Assembly: GCF_000520515.1 (NCBI RefSeq)
Contig: NZ_KI914730.1
Span: forward strand, 8,227 to 46,792
DNA from: Arthrobacter sp. H20
GTDB taxonomy: Bacteria; Actinomycetota; Actinomycetes; Actinomycetales; Micrococcaceae
Reading direction: 5' to 3'
Length of the DNA: 38,566 nt
Position numbers and translations under genes: made by a program
Shown: positions 1 to 9,023 of the stretch, piece by piece
How positions within the stretch are numbered: the stretch's first letter is position 1
Layout of the letters: every line of letters begins with the position of its first letter
Notes under the pieces: generated by a model
What the model was told of the DNA's origin: nothing
Seen by the model: only the letters and a program-made list of their open reading frames with translations
The model's database searches: none

Positions 1-575
1 GGCTCGTCAGCAATGAGCAGACGCGGCCGGCAGGACAGGCCGATAGCGATCAGTGCGCGTTGCCGCATCCCGCCCGAGAACTCGTGAGGGTACTGGTTGG
101 CGCGCGAGTCGGCGTCGGGCAGGCCCGCCTCCGAGAGGACCTGCGCCACATCCTTCTTTCCGTAGGGCAGTCCGTTGGCCCGTAGCGTCTCTTTGACCTG
201 GAACCCGATTTTCCAGACCGGGTTCAGGTTGGACATAGGGTCCTGCGGGACCATCCCGATAGACGAGCCACGGAGTGCAACGATCCGCTTCTCGTCGGCG
301 TGGGTGATGTCCTCACCGTCGAACAGCACCTGACCGCCGGACACACGACCGTTCTCGGGCAGCAGCCCGATCGCCGCAAGCGCGGTGGTCGACTTACCTG
401 ACCCCGACTCGCCAACAATGGCAACCGTCTCGCCCGGCATAATGGTCAGCCGAGCGTTTTTGACCGCTTCCACCTCCCCCTGGGAGGTAGTGAAGGTAAT
501 CGCCAGATCCCGCAGTTCAAGCAGCGGCTCCACGGCCTCTGTTTCTGGTCTGATATTTTCTGGAGTCTGTGTCAT
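1..575 (-). CDS. Peptide ABC transporter ATP-binding protein (OppD/DppD type), partial
   Basis: This is the nucleotide-binding subunit of a peptide or nickel-type ABC importer; it hydrolyses ATP at the inner face of the membrane to drive the permeases encoded next to it. The first 191 codons are in the window. Seen: Walker A GESGSGKS at residues 55-62, a Q-loop region (VPQDPMSNLNP), the ABC signature as FSGGMRQR, and the start of Walker B (LLIADE), where the window edge cuts the gene. The start is the ATG at 575; it overlaps the stop of the upstream permease as ATGA, typical of translational coupling. The gene is the fourth cistron of the operon that starts with the binding lipoprotein at 4239. 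Substrate cannot be read from sequence; OppD and DppD are equally possible. Confidence 0.93.
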   Translation of the reverse strand, partial: MTQTPENIRPETEAVEPLLELRDLAITFTTSQGEVEAVKNARLTIMPGETVAIVGESGSGKSTTALAAIGLLPENGRVSGGQVLFDGEDITHADEKRIVALRGSSIGMVPQDPMSNLNPVWKIGFQVKETLRANGLPYGKKDVAQVLSEAGLPDADSRANQYPHEFSGGMRQRALIAIGLSCRPRLLIADE

Positions 576-1564
576 CGCTTCCGGGCCTTTGGATCGAGTG
601 CGTCCCGCAGCGCGTCACCCAACATAATGAAGCTGAGTACTGTCAGGGAGAGCGCGAGGGCTGGCCAGAACAACGGCATCGGGTTGGTCCGCACCGTCGG
701 CTCTGCAGAGAAGATGTCATTGCCCCAGGACATCACGTCCGGTGGAAGCCCGATGCCCAGGAAGGACAGGGTGGATTCCGCGACGATGAAGGTGCCCAGG
801 GAGATGGTGGTGATCACGATCACCGGGGCCAGCGCATTCGGGATCACGTGCTTCAGCAGTGCCGAGAAGCGTGAAACACCCAACGAGCGCGCGGCCGTCA
901 CAAAGTCAGCGTTCCTGACGGAAATCACTGACGCCCTGGTAATGCGCGCAATCTGGGGCCAGCCGAAGGTCACCAGGATGACCACCAGAGTCCAGACGCT
1001 GCGGTTCTCCCTGAAGAAAGGCAACTGAACCACGACGATGGCGCCAAGGATCAGAGGTAGGGCGAAGAAAATATCTCCCAGGCGCGCCAGGATCGCATCG
1101 ATCCAGCCACCGTAGAAACCAGCGATAGCGCCAATTGTGCCGCCGATCAGGAGTACTCCGAGGGTGGCGAACATGCCGACCATCAGAGATGACTGGGTTC
1201 CGTAGACCACCCGGGACAGGACGTCACAGCCCTGCTGGGTGAAGCCTAGGGGGTGCCCTGGTGCTGGGCCAGCACCAGAGTTGATCAGCAGGCAGTTCTC
1301 ATTGGGGGGTTCATTAGTGAAAATCCCTGGAAACAGAGCAACGAAAATGACCGCCAGGATGAGGATGCCACTCAGGATGAAGAGCGGTTGGCGTCGCAGG
1401 TTGCGCCATGCCTCACTCCATTGGCTGCGGGGGGCATCGTCAGTTGTTGCACTGTCGGTGGCGGCGACGGGGGTTTCCTCGGCGTCGGCCACGAAGTGCT
1501 CAGTAGGGTACGCGGGCCGCTTTGACGGAACTCCGCGCTTGGGTGTGTTTTCCATCTCAGGCAT
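572..1564 (-). CDS. Peptide ABC transporter permease, DppC/OppC type
   Basis: Integral-membrane permease of about 330 residues, half of the translocation pore of the importer. Seen: an N-terminal membrane helix (LFILSGILILAVIFVALF), a periplasm-side loop, then the BPD_transp_1 core, with the EAA-type loop that docks the ATPase (TAARSLGVSRFSALLKHVIPNALAP) and a final helix before the basic tail DPKARKR. The ATG at 1564 is preferred because GAGGA lies six bases upstream; this overlaps the DppB stop by eight bases. An ATG at 1555 is the alternative. The stop overlaps the ATPase start by four bases. N-terminal residues 1-50 are a variable soluble extension, common in this subfamily. Confidence 0.92.
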   Translation of the reverse strand: MPEMENTPKRGVPSKRPAYPTEHFVADAEETPVAATDSATTDDAPRSQWSEAWRNLRRQPLFILSGILILAVIFVALFPGIFTNEPPNENCLLINSGAGPAPGHPLGFTQQGCDVLSRVVYGTQSSLMVGMFATLGVLLIGGTIGAIAGFYGGWIDAILARLGDIFFALPLILGAIVVVQLPFFRENRSVWTLVVILVTFGWPQIARITRASVISVRNADFVTAARSLGVSRFSALLKHVIPNALAPVIVITTISLGTFIVAESTLSFLGIGLPPDVMSWGNDIFSAEPTVRTNPMPLFWPALALSLTVLSFIMLGDALRDALDPKARKR

Positions 1565-2483
1565 ATCGAATCCTCGGGTCCAGCCACGCATACAACAGAT
1601 CCACCACCAGATTGGCGATGACGAATATCAGGATAAGGACGGTGACGATCGCCACCACAACAGGGGCTTCTCCGTTGAGCACGGCACGGTACAGCGTGTT
1701 ACCGACTCCGTTCACGTTGAAGATTCCCTCGGTGACAATGGCGCCGCCCATCAGGGTGCCGAGGTCTGCACCGAGAAAGGTGATGACGGGGATCATTGAG
1801 TTGCGCAGGATGTGCACAGTTACCACCCGACGCCGGGACAAGCCCTTGGCGGTGGCGGTACGGACGTAGTCGGCGTTCACGTTTTCAATGATGCTGGTCC
1901 GGGTCAGCCTCAGCACATATGCGAAGGAGACCAGACCAAGTACGACGGCGGGCAGGATCAGTTCGCTGAAGGGCGCCGCCCCGCTCACTGTGGGACTGGC
2001 CCACCCCAGCTTGACACCAACCAGGAACTGCATCAGGAACCCGAGGACGAAGATGGGAACCGCTATGACAACCAGTGAAACAACCAGGACGGTCGAGTCG
2101 AAGATCTTGCCCTTGCGCAGGCCGGCAATCAGCCCGAACAGGATACCGAACACGGCTTCGAAAACGAGAGCCATGATGGCTAGCCGGGCGGTCGTGGGGA
2201 ACACTTCGGCGATGATCGTCGAAATTTCCCGGCCAGCGAAGTTGACGCCAAGATCGAAGGTGAGAACACCCTTTAGGAAGAGGAAGTATTGCACCCAGAA
2301 TGGCTGGTCAAGGTTGTACTGCTCGCGCAGTGCCGCCTCGACACCCGGGGTGCACCCTCGCTCGCCGCAAATAGCTGCGGTGGGGTCGCCGGGGAGGCTG
2401 AAGACCAGGAAGTAGACCAGCAGGGTTGCGCCGATAAAGACGGGAATCAGTTGAAGAACACGCCGAATGATGTACCAGGTCAT
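1557..2483 (-). CDS. Peptide ABC transporter permease, DppB/OppB type
   Basis: The other permease half of the importer, 308 residues. Seen: the family's opening MTWYIIRRVLQLIPVFIGATLLVYF, followed by the LPGDP-containing extracytoplasmic loop, several further helices, the EAA loop (TATAKGLSRRRVVTVHILRNSMIPVI) and the characteristic C-terminal LDPRIRYA. The ATG at 2483 is chosen because GGAGGTG lies seven bases upstream and the protein then starts exactly where the family does; an upstream ATG at 2531 would add 16 unrelated residues. It is separated from the binding-protein gene by a hairpin at 2567-2602, so it probably receives reduced read-through transcription. Confidence 0.93.
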   Translation of the reverse strand: MTWYIIRRVLQLIPVFIGATLLVYFLVFSLPGDPTAAICGERGCTPGVEAALREQYNLDQPFWVQYFLFLKGVLTFDLGVNFAGREISTIIAEVFPTTARLAIMALVFEAVFGILFGLIAGLRKGKIFDSTVLVVSLVVIAVPIFVLGFLMQFLVGVKLGWASPTVSGAAPFSELILPAVVLGLVSFAYVLRLTRTSIIENVNADYVRTATAKGLSRRRVVTVHILRNSMIPVITFLGADLGTLMGGAIVTEGIFNVNGVGNTLYRAVLNGEAPVVVAIVTVLILIFVIANLVVDLLYAWLDPRIRYA

Positions 2484-2566
2484 CAGGCAACACCTCCGGC
2501 GGAAAGCGCCCCTAGGGAACGCGATGGACAATTATTCATCTGTTGAGGACCTTTGGATTTGGAGCA

Positions 2567-2602
2567 AACTGATGGGGCCCCCAAACGAGGGCCCCATCAG
2601 TT
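2567..2602 (-). terminator. Hairpin between binding-protein gene and permease gene
   Basis: A perfect 14-bp inverted repeat (2567-2580 with 2589-2602, loop of eight bases) begins nine bases after the lipoprotein stop codon. The tail on the minus strand has only a short T run (TTTGC), so it may act as an attenuating terminator or an mRNA-stabilising stem rather than a full stop. In oligopeptide operons such stems after the binding-protein cistron often allow higher levels of that subunit. Confidence 0.7.
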
Positions 2603-2610
2603 GTTCGGTG

Positions 2611-4239
2611 TTACTTGGTGGTGATGGCGTTGTAGAGGGGAACGCCATTCCAGCCGAATTCGACGTTGTCGACGTTCTGGCTCCAGCCGCCCTGGGCAAC
2701 CTGGTACCACAGTGGAATGGAGGGGAGATCCTCGAGGAGCATTTCCTGGGCCTTGTTCATCGCTTCGTTTCCTGCTTCAACAGAATCAGCCGCGAGGCCC
2801 TCGGAGAGTGCGTTATCGAATTCCTCGTTGGCGTACACCGAGTCGTTGGATCCGGCGCCGGTAGCGTGGATGGGTCCAAGGAAGTTGTACAGGGACGGGT
2901 AATCGGCTTGCCAGCCCGTGCGGATGGCACCGGTCAGCGTCTTATCAGTGGCGTTGGTGCGCAACTCGGCGAAGGTGGAGAACGGCAGGCCGCTCACCTC
3001 AATGTCCAGGTTGTTCTTCAAACCGTTAACAACAGCCTCAACCCAGGTGCGGTGGTCGCCGGCGTCGGCGTTGTAGGCAATCGTCAGAGGCTCTGACTCG
3101 TCATAAGGCTCGATAGCCTCGGCCTCTTCCCACAGCTCAACAGCGCGCTCAGGGTTGAACTCGAGGTTCTCGCTGCCTGGCAGGCTGTCGTCGTAGCCCT
3201 CAAGTACCGGAGCGGTGAACTCCGTGGCGGGGGTGCGGCCGTTGTTGAAGATCACCGTGGTGATTTCTTCCCGGTCGATTGCCATGGAGATCGCCTGACG
3301 GCGCAGTTTGCCGTCCTCGCCGTCCCAGTTTTCGAGGTAGTAAGGGATGGAGATGGTCTGGTTACCCGCGTACGGGGATTCCAGCCACCGGTCGCCCAGG
3401 TCGTTCTTGAAGTTTTGGACGTCGCTGGTCGGCACAGTCTTCAGGACGTCAAGGTTGTCCGAGATCAAGTCCTGGTAAGCGGTGCTGCCATTCTGGTACA
3501 TCTTAAAGGTGACGCCGGCGTTCTGAGCTGCCTGCGGTCCGTCATAATCCTCGTTTGGGACGAGTTCGATCTGCTGGTTGTGCTCCCAGGCGCCCTCGGC
3601 TGCGAATTTGTAGGGTCCGTTTCCGATCGGGTTCTCGCCGAATGCTTCGAAATCCTCAAAAGCAACCTCAGGTAGTGGGGAGAACGCGCTATAGCCAAGA
3701 CGCAGCGGCCAGTCCGACTCAGGCTGGTTCAGTGCAACCGTGAACGTGAGCTCGTCAACGACCGTCAAACCTGACATTTCCTCGACGTCGGAACCCTCGG
3801 CGCTAACCTCGGCGTAGCCTTCGATGCTCTCGAAGAAGTAGCTTGCCAGCTGCGCATTCTTTGCCGCGGCCCCGTAGTTCCACGAGTCAACGAAGGACTG
3901 GGCTGTGACTGGCTCCCCGTTGGTGAAGGTCTTGCCCTCAGCCAGGGTGATCGTGTAATTCTGGGCATCCTCAGTTTCGATGGACTCAGCCATCTCGTTC
4001 TGGGACACACCCTCAGCGTCGTAGCTGACCAGACCGGAGAACAACAGATCCACGACGGCCCCGCCACCAACCTCATTGGTGCTGGTGGGGATCAGTGGGT
4101 TCTGTGGCTCCGTGCCGTCCACCACGATGGGACGATCGGTGCTCGATGCGGCGTCGTCGCCACTACCGCCACATGCGGTCAACGCCAGCGCAGCAGTCAA
4201 AGCAACGCCAACAACCTTGGAAATACGCGCTAAACGCAT
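2611..4239 (-). CDS. Peptide ABC transporter substrate-binding lipoprotein (SBP_bac_5)
   Basis: Extracytoplasmic solute receptor of 542 residues, probably for oligopeptides, feeding the permeases downstream. Seen: an n-region MRLARISK, a hydrophobic stretch and a lipobox LTAC, giving lipid-modified Cys23; then a low-complexity linker and a SBP_bac_5 body with hallmarks such as FTNGEPVTAQSFVDSWNY, GNGPYKF and RRQAISMAIDREEI. The ATG at 4239 is preferred over an open frame extending to 4488 because AAGGAGG lies five bases upstream and the signal peptide starts there. The signal peptide and the bases around the start resemble those of the second binding protein at 13598, so the two are paralogues. 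Exact ligand unknown. Confidence 0.93.
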   Translation of the reverse strand: MRLARISKVVGVALTAALALTACGGSGDDAASSTDRPIVVDGTEPQNPLIPTSTNEVGGGAVVDLLFSGLVSYDAEGVSQNEMAESIETEDAQNYTITLAEGKTFTNGEPVTAQSFVDSWNYGAAAKNAQLASYFFESIEGYAEVSAEGSDVEEMSGLTVVDELTFTVALNQPESDWPLRLGYSAFSPLPEVAFEDFEAFGENPIGNGPYKFAAEGAWEHNQQIELVPNEDYDGPQAAQNAGVTFKMYQNGSTAYQDLISDNLDVLKTVPTSDVQNFKNDLGDRWLESPYAGNQTISIPYYLENWDGEDGKLRRQAISMAIDREEITTVIFNNGRTPATEFTAPVLEGYDDSLPGSENLEFNPERAVELWEEAEAIEPYDESEPLTIAYNADAGDHRTWVEAVVNGLKNNLDIEVSGLPFSTFAELRTNATDKTLTGAIRTGWQADYPSLYNFLGPIHATGAGSNDSVYANEEFDNALSEGLAADSVEAGNEAMNKAQEMLLEDLPSIPLWYQVAQGGWSQNVDNVEFGWNGVPLYNAITTK

Positions 4240-4333
4240 TCCGCCTCCTTGTGTAATTTGATAGACCGGAGCGAAGTTTCCGCCCGGGATAGAACCGGGA
4301 TCATGGTGTACATGTCCTGGCTCACAGTCGACT

Positions 4334-4361
4334 AGCTTAGCTTCTCTAGTTGCCTGACCAA
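4334..4361 (-). promoter_or_regulatory. Candidate sigma-70-type promoter for the first peptide operon
   Basis: On the minus strand TTGGTC (4356-4361) and TAAGCT (4334-4339) are 16 bases apart and lie about 95 bases before the lipoprotein ATG. The match is moderate and was found by eye only. Confidence 0.3.
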
Positions 4362-4372
4362 ACCGAAGGGCA

Positions 4373-4416
4373 ACACTACAGCGGCCCGCCCCCGGAGGGA
4401 CGAGCCGCTGTTGTGT
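4373..4416 (-). terminator. Hairpin downstream of the BCCT carrier gene
   Basis: A 13-bp stem with one mismatch (4373-4385 with 4404-4416, 18-base loop) lies 41 bases after the BCCT stop. No long T run follows. It separates the carrier gene from the promoter region of the peptide operon. Confidence 0.55.
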
Positions 4417-4457
4417 CTGCGCTGCCTTTAGTGCTGGGCAGTTATCCCGTTGAAGAG

Positions 4458-6239
4458 TTAGGACTTCTTCGAGGGGGACAGCTTCCACCGTCGTGTCGAA
4501 CTGGTATCAGCTGCCCCTGAGGCTTCCTCGAGGTGGTAGTCCGCCAGCTGATCCTGGATCTGCTGATCCATCCGGCCGGACATGTGTTCGCTGACCTGGT
4601 CGGTGACCTGATCGGCGAGAGCATTGCGCGCCTGGCGCCGCTGGGCGCGCAGGAAATCCTGGTGCTCTTCGTGGAATGCCTTGGCCGTGGCAATACACAT
4701 GAAGATCATCACCACGCTGAACGGCAACGCTGTGAGAATTGCGGCCGTCTGGATCGAGGCCAGTCCGTCATCACCCACCAGGAGCAGGGCGATCGCCACC
4801 GAAGCGGCTGCCACTGCCCAGAAGGCACGGATCCAGTTCTTCGGGTTGGAGTGCCCACCGGTTGAGATCATGCTCATGACCAGCGCCCCGGAGTCGGCCG
4901 AGGTGATGAAGAAGATAGCAATCAGGATGATTGCACCGATCAGCAGGATCGGACCACCGGGTAGCTCAGTGAGTAGCCCAAATAGTGCGTTGTTGGTATC
5001 CACTGCGCCGTCTTCGCCAACCAGTCCTCCGTCGCCGAAGAGCTCGCGGTAGAGGGCGGATCCGCCCAGCACCGAGAACCAGAGGAAGGTGAGCATGGTC
5101 GGAACCAGCAGTACTCCAGCCACAAATTCGCGCACGGTGCGGCCCTTGGAGATGCGGGCGATGAAGATGCCGACGAACGGGGCCCAGGAAATCCACCAGC
5201 CCCAGTAGAAGGTGGTCCAGGCTGACTGCCAGGCTTCGCCGTCGGCCCCGGCGAAGGCGAGGGTGTCGAAGGTCAGACCCACTACGTTCTGCAGGTAGTT
5301 GCCGAGTGACTGAACGAACTCACGGAGCAGGAACAGTGTTGGCCCGGTGAAAAGGATGAAGAGAAGGAGCATGCCGGCGAGGACCAGGTTGGTGTTGGAC
5401 AACCACTTCATGCCCTTGCCGACACCTGAGATCACCGAGACCAGAGTGAGGGCAGTGATACACAGGATCAATCCGACCTGGGTGAATTTGGTTGCCTCCA
5501 TGATGTTGGCGGTATCGAGACCTGCCGACATCTGAAGGACGCCGAGGCCCAGCGAGGTAGCGACGCCGAACAGCGTCCCAACCAGGGCGATGACATCGAT
5601 AGCGTCACCCCACTTGCCCTTGACCTTGTCACCCAGAAGTGGTTCGAGGGTCCAGCGAATGGAGATGGGGCGCCCACGGCGGTGAACGGCATAGGCAATG
5701 GCAAGGCCCACCACCACGTAAATGCTCCAGGCGTGGAGTCCCCAGTGGAGGAAGGTCTGGGTCAGGGCCTGCTGGGCCAGCTCGATGCCGGTCCCCTCGG
5801 TCCCGGGCGGTGGCGCGGCGAAGTGATTGAGCGGCTCGGCTACACCCCAGAAGACCAAACCGATACCCATGCCGGCAGCGAAGAGGAGCGCGAACCAGGA
5901 CATCAGGGAGAACTCGGGGCGATCCTCGTCTTTTCCAAGGCGGATATCACCGAAGCGGCTCAGGCCCACCCAGAGCGCGAACACCACGAACAACGCTACG
6001 ATAGCCACGTAATACCAGCCGAATGCGCTGATCACGTTCGTCTGGACCGCACCAAAGACTTCGGCGGCCGTCGACGGGAAGACAAGGGCGAAGCCGACGA
6101 ACACCACAATGATCGCAGCAGCGGGAATGAATACGGGTTTGGCCAGCTTCGAAGCCATGGCCGATTTTCCTTCAGCGGGTTGGCCGTCTGGCTTGCCAGG
6201 CGGACTGTCGGTTGCCGGATTTCCGGACCTGAGGGACAT
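4458..6239 (-). CDS. BCCT-family betaine/choline/carnitine transporter
   Basis: Sodium-coupled uptake of quaternary-ammonium osmolytes such as glycine betaine; 593 residues with about twelve membrane helices. Seen: the glycine-rich TM3 motif GMGIG at residues 123-127 followed by LVFWGVAEPLNHF, and the signature tryptophan-rich segment FYWGWWISWAPFVGIFIARISKGRT of the BCCT family. A hydrophilic N-terminal arm of about 33 residues and a C-terminal arm of about 60 residues rich in Q, D, E and K flank the core; in BetP such arms sense osmotic stress, so osmoregulation is plausible here. GAGGAG lies eight bases before the ATG. It is a single gene bounded by hairpins. BetP-like is the best guess; EctP-like or carnitine specificity cannot be excluded. 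Confidence 0.93.
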   Translation of the reverse strand: MSLRSGNPATDSPPGKPDGQPAEGKSAMASKLAKPVFIPAAAIIVVFVGFALVFPSTAAEVFGAVQTNVISAFGWYYVAIVALFVVFALWVGLSRFGDIRLGKDEDRPEFSLMSWFALLFAAGMGIGLVFWGVAEPLNHFAAPPPGTEGTGIELAQQALTQTFLHWGLHAWSIYVVVGLAIAYAVHRRGRPISIRWTLEPLLGDKVKGKWGDAIDVIALVGTLFGVATSLGLGVLQMSAGLDTANIMEATKFTQVGLILCITALTLVSVISGVGKGMKWLSNTNLVLAGMLLLFILFTGPTLFLLREFVQSLGNYLQNVVGLTFDTLAFAGADGEAWQSAWTTFYWGWWISWAPFVGIFIARISKGRTVREFVAGVLLVPTMLTFLWFSVLGGSALYRELFGDGGLVGEDGAVDTNNALFGLLTELPGGPILLIGAIILIAIFFITSADSGALVMSMISTGGHSNPKNWIRAFWAVAAASVAIALLLVGDDGLASIQTAAILTALPFSVVMIFMCIATAKAFHEEHQDFLRAQRRQARNALADQVTDQVSEHMSGRMDQQIQDQLADYHLEEASGAADTSSTRRWKLSPSKKS

Positions 6240-6369
6240 TCGGGTAACTCCTCATTAACATCGATTAAAAGTCAGAATGACTCTTGACATACCCCTGCAC
6301 AGGCAGTAGGGCTCCTTCCTAGCGTACAGAAGTAGCGCCACTGATGCACAAGAGCCGCCTTAACCTAGC

Positions 6370-6411
6370 AACGACGGCGGCCCGCCCGGTAAGGGGCTGG
6401 CCGCCGTCGTT
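6370..6411 (-). terminator. Hairpin downstream of the double ABC ATPase gene
   Basis: A perfect 13-bp stem (6370-6382 with 6399-6411, 16-base loop) begins 20 bases after the ATPase stop, before the BCCT promoter region. It is GC-rich with a weak T tail. Confidence 0.65.
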
Positions 6412-6431
6412 TGCCGGTGACGATACCGAAT

Positions 6432-8255
6432 CTACTCCGCTGAGGCGAGCAGCTTCGCCCGCAGCTCGCGGCGCTCGCGCTGCTTCTCCGGGTTGGGCAG
6501 CGGGACCGCTGCAAGCAGTCGTTGGGTGTAGGGATCCTGTGGCCGACGGAGGATCTGGTCCCTGGTCCCCTGCTCCACAATCTTTCCCCGACGCATCACG
6601 CAGATCCGGTCGGACATGAGGTCGACTACGGCGAGGTCGTGGGTGACGAACAGGCAGGCGAACCCGAGTTCTTTCTGCAGGTTCTTCAGCAGTTCCAGCA
6701 CTGTCGCCTGCACTGAGACGTCCAGCGCCGACGTCGGTTCGTCGGCTACCAGAAGTTTCGGCTTGAGGGACAGCGCACGGGCAATTCCGACCCGCTGTTT
6801 CTGGCCACCGGAGAGCTCGTGGGGGTACCGGTTTCGATAGGCGCGCGGCAGTTCCACCTGGTCAAGCAGGGTCTCGATCCGTTTCTGCAGGTCGGCGCCC
6901 TTCGCCACCTTGGCTAGGAACATCGGCTCGCCGATACTTTCGCCAAGAGGTAGGCGAGGGTTCAGCGAAGAAGACGGGTCCTGGAAGACCATCCCAACAT
7001 TGCGCCGCAGTTCGAACAGCTCCTTGCGGGTGGCGTGGGAGATTTCCTTGCCGGTGACCGTAAGCGAGCCTGCCGCAACCGGCAGCAGGCCAACGGCCGC
7101 GCGACCAATGGTTGTCTTACCCGAACCCGACTCGCCCACCAGGCCCAGCACCTCACCCGGGTAGATGGCCAGATTGGCGCCTTCGACGGCCCGGAACGCT
7201 GGTACTCGTCCCTGTTTCGGGTACTCGATTGCCACATCGGTGAGCTGCAGCACCGCCGCTCCGCGCGAGGTGTCGGCTTCCCGTTCTCTCTCCTCCAGAC
7301 GTGCCTCGTTCTCGCGTTCACGCCGCATCTGTTCGTCGTGGTCAACTCCGCGGAGCTCGGTCTGGGTGGCTGCTGCGAGGGCAGCGGTGATGTCGACGTC
7401 GTCGGTGCCGCCGCCTCCCTGACCCAGGTGTGGCACCGCTGCCAACAGTTTCCTGGTGTACTCGTGCTGGGGACTGTGGAAGATCTGCTCAGCAGTTCCC
7501 GCCTCCACAATTCTGCCCTTGCTCATCACCACAATGTGGTCGGCGAGGTCAGCGACAACTCCCATGTCGTGGGTGATCAGGACAATGGCGCTATTGAGCT
7601 TGTTCCGCAGGTTTCGCATCAGATCGAGAATTTCGGCCTGCACAGTTACATCGAGCGCCGTCGTCGGCTCGTCGGCAATCAACAGCTTCGGATCGCAGGA
7701 GAGTGACTGCGCGATCATGGCCCGCTGACGCTGTCCGCCGGAGAGCTGGTGCGGGTACGACTTGAAGGCTTTGTCAGGGTCTGGCAGCTCAACCATGTCC
7801 AGCAGCTTCAGGGCCCGCTCTTTTGCCTCTTCAGGGGAGATCTCGTTGTGCAGGCGGATGGTTTCGACAATCTGGAAGCCGATTGTGTAGACCGGGTTCA
7901 TGGCGGTCATCGGTTCCTGGAAGATGACCGCCACATCGCGGCCGCGGACCTGACGCAGCTTGCTTCCGGTCAGTCCGAGGATCTCCCTGCCGTTAAGTTT
8001 GACGCTGCCGGTGGTGCGGCTGTTTTCCGGCAGCAACCCCAGCAGAGACATGGAGCTGGCGCTCTTGCCCGAGCCGGACTCGCCCACGATGGCAAGGACC
8101 TCGCCTGCCCTGACCTCGTAGTTCAGGTCGATGGCTGCTGGCACCCAGACCTTGTCGACCCCGTAGTCAACGCTGAGGTCCTTGACTTGAAGCACCGGAA
8201 CGTCGCCCCGTGATGCCTTGCCCTTTTCCGAATTTTCGATGACACCGTCGGTCAT
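6432..8255 (-). CDS. Peptide ABC transporter double ATP-binding protein (OppD-OppF fusion)
   Basis: One polypeptide of 607 residues carrying both nucleotide-binding domains of a peptide importer. Domain 1: Walker A GESGSGKS at 58-65, signature LSGGQRQRA from 171, Walker B LLIADEPT at 191-198, switch His229. Domain 2: Walker A GESGSGKT at 374-381, signature LSGGQKQRV from 481, Walker B LLVADEPT at 501-508. Both carry the oligopeptide-type C-terminal element (YTRKLLAAVPHL, YTQRLLAAVPLP). The linker near 305-328 is very rich in Arg and Glu and probably helical. The ATG at 8255 is preferred: AAGGAAAG lies upstream and earlier codons do not look coding. It most likely powers the permeases at 9024-11611, although the convergent gene at 8330 separates them. 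Confidence 0.93.
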   Translation of the reverse strand: MTDGVIENSEKGKASRGDVPVLQVKDLSVDYGVDKVWVPAAIDLNYEVRAGEVLAIVGESGSGKSASSMSLLGLLPENSRTTGSVKLNGREILGLTGSKLRQVRGRDVAVIFQEPMTAMNPVYTIGFQIVETIRLHNEISPEEAKERALKLLDMVELPDPDKAFKSYPHQLSGGQRQRAMIAQSLSCDPKLLIADEPTTALDVTVQAEILDLMRNLRNKLNSAIVLITHDMGVVADLADHIVVMSKGRIVEAGTAEQIFHSPQHEYTRKLLAAVPHLGQGGGGTDDVDITAALAAATQTELRGVDHDEQMRRERENEARLEEREREADTSRGAAVLQLTDVAIEYPKQGRVPAFRAVEGANLAIYPGEVLGLVGESGSGKTTIGRAAVGLLPVAAGSLTVTGKEISHATRKELFELRRNVGMVFQDPSSSLNPRLPLGESIGEPMFLAKVAKGADLQKRIETLLDQVELPRAYRNRYPHELSGGQKQRVGIARALSLKPKLLVADEPTSALDVSVQATVLELLKNLQKELGFACLFVTHDLAVVDLMSDRICVMRRGKIVEQGTRDQILRRPQDPYTQRLLAAVPLPNPEKQRERRELRAKLLASAE

Positions 8256-8329
8256 GATTCTGCTTTCCTTCCGCCCGTGGCCCGCCACATTCTGGTGATT
8301 AGTGGACTGGCCCGGAATCCTGAAACTAT

Positions 8330-8965
8330 ATGGGTATGAGTAGCCCGAGTGATGTCGCCAGCCCAATCGTTTTCAAACCTCGGTTTGGCAAGTGGTTTGC
8401 TGCCCTGACCTGGGTGCTGGCCGGGATTGGCATTGTTCTGTCCGTGATCGGCGACGGCCCGGAGGGTCTGATTTCCGCCTGGCCGTTGCTTGCCCTGGCC
8501 TATTTCGGCTGGTTGCTGTTTTGGTACCCCTCGGTAGTGATCAACGACGACGCCGTCACCCTCAACAACCCACTCCGTTCCCTGTCGGTCCCGTGGGCCG
8601 CGTTGATTCATGTCGACACCAAATTCGCCCTCACACTCGTCACCGTTCACGGCAGCCACACCGCGTGGGCGGCACCAGCGCCCGGCGTCTGGGGAACGCA
8701 CCGCGGTAAACCTGAGCACGTGCGGGGCCTCCCCGAATCCAGCTACGGTCCTGCCCAGTCCATCCGGCCGGGAGACCTGAAGAACACCGATTCCGGAGCG
8801 GCAGCGTTCCTGGTGCGCACCCACTGGGCCGCACTGGTCGAGGGCGGCACGCTCGACGTCGACGCTACCGAAACGACCGCGGTTGCGACGCGTTTCCATT
8901 GGATCGCCATCGGCTGCGCCGTTCTTCTGGTTGCAGCGAATGTCATCGCCTTCTCCGTGGTTTAG
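8330..8965 (+). CDS. Small membrane protein with PH-like domain (DUF3093-type)
   Basis: A 211-residue protein of unknown role. Two hydrophobic helices (about 22-41 and 49-66) are followed by a beta-rich middle with the INDDAVTLNN and VPWAALIHVD pattern of bacterial PH-like (bPH) domains, and a single C-terminal membrane helix (about 191-209). It is the only plus-strand gene among the minus-strand transporter genes and sits inside the second peptide system, between the permeases and the ATPase. An ATG two codons later (8336) is equally possible; neither has a clear ribosome binding site. The family assignment is from pattern memory and is moderate; a transport role should not be assumed from its position. 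Confidence 0.7.
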   Translation: MGMSSPSDVASPIVFKPRFGKWFAALTWVLAGIGIVLSVIGDGPEGLISAWPLLALAYFGWLLFWYPSVVINDDAVTLNNPLRSLSVPWAALIHVDTKFALTLVTVHGSHTAWAAPAPGVWGTHRGKPEHVRGLPESSYGPAQSIRPGDLKNTDSGAAAFLVRTHWAALVEGGTLDVDATETTAVATRFHWIAIGCAVLLVAANVIAFSVV

Positions 8966-9001
8966 CCGGTGAGCACGGCGCAGCAGCGCCGCGCTCACCG
9001 G
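8966..9001. terminator. Bidirectional hairpin between convergent genes
   Basis: A nine-base stem (8966-8974 with 8993-9001), one mismatch, then five more pairs and a six-base loop. It starts right at the stop of the plus-strand PH-like gene and ends 22 bases past the stop of the minus-strand permease, so it can serve both. Confidence 0.6.
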
Positions 9002-9023
9002 TTCAACCCTGTGTCTCGGCACT

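Noticed and set aside
4240-4488. Upstream extension of the first peptide-binding protein
   Set aside because: A consensus ribosome binding site and a complete lipoprotein signal peptide start at 4239.
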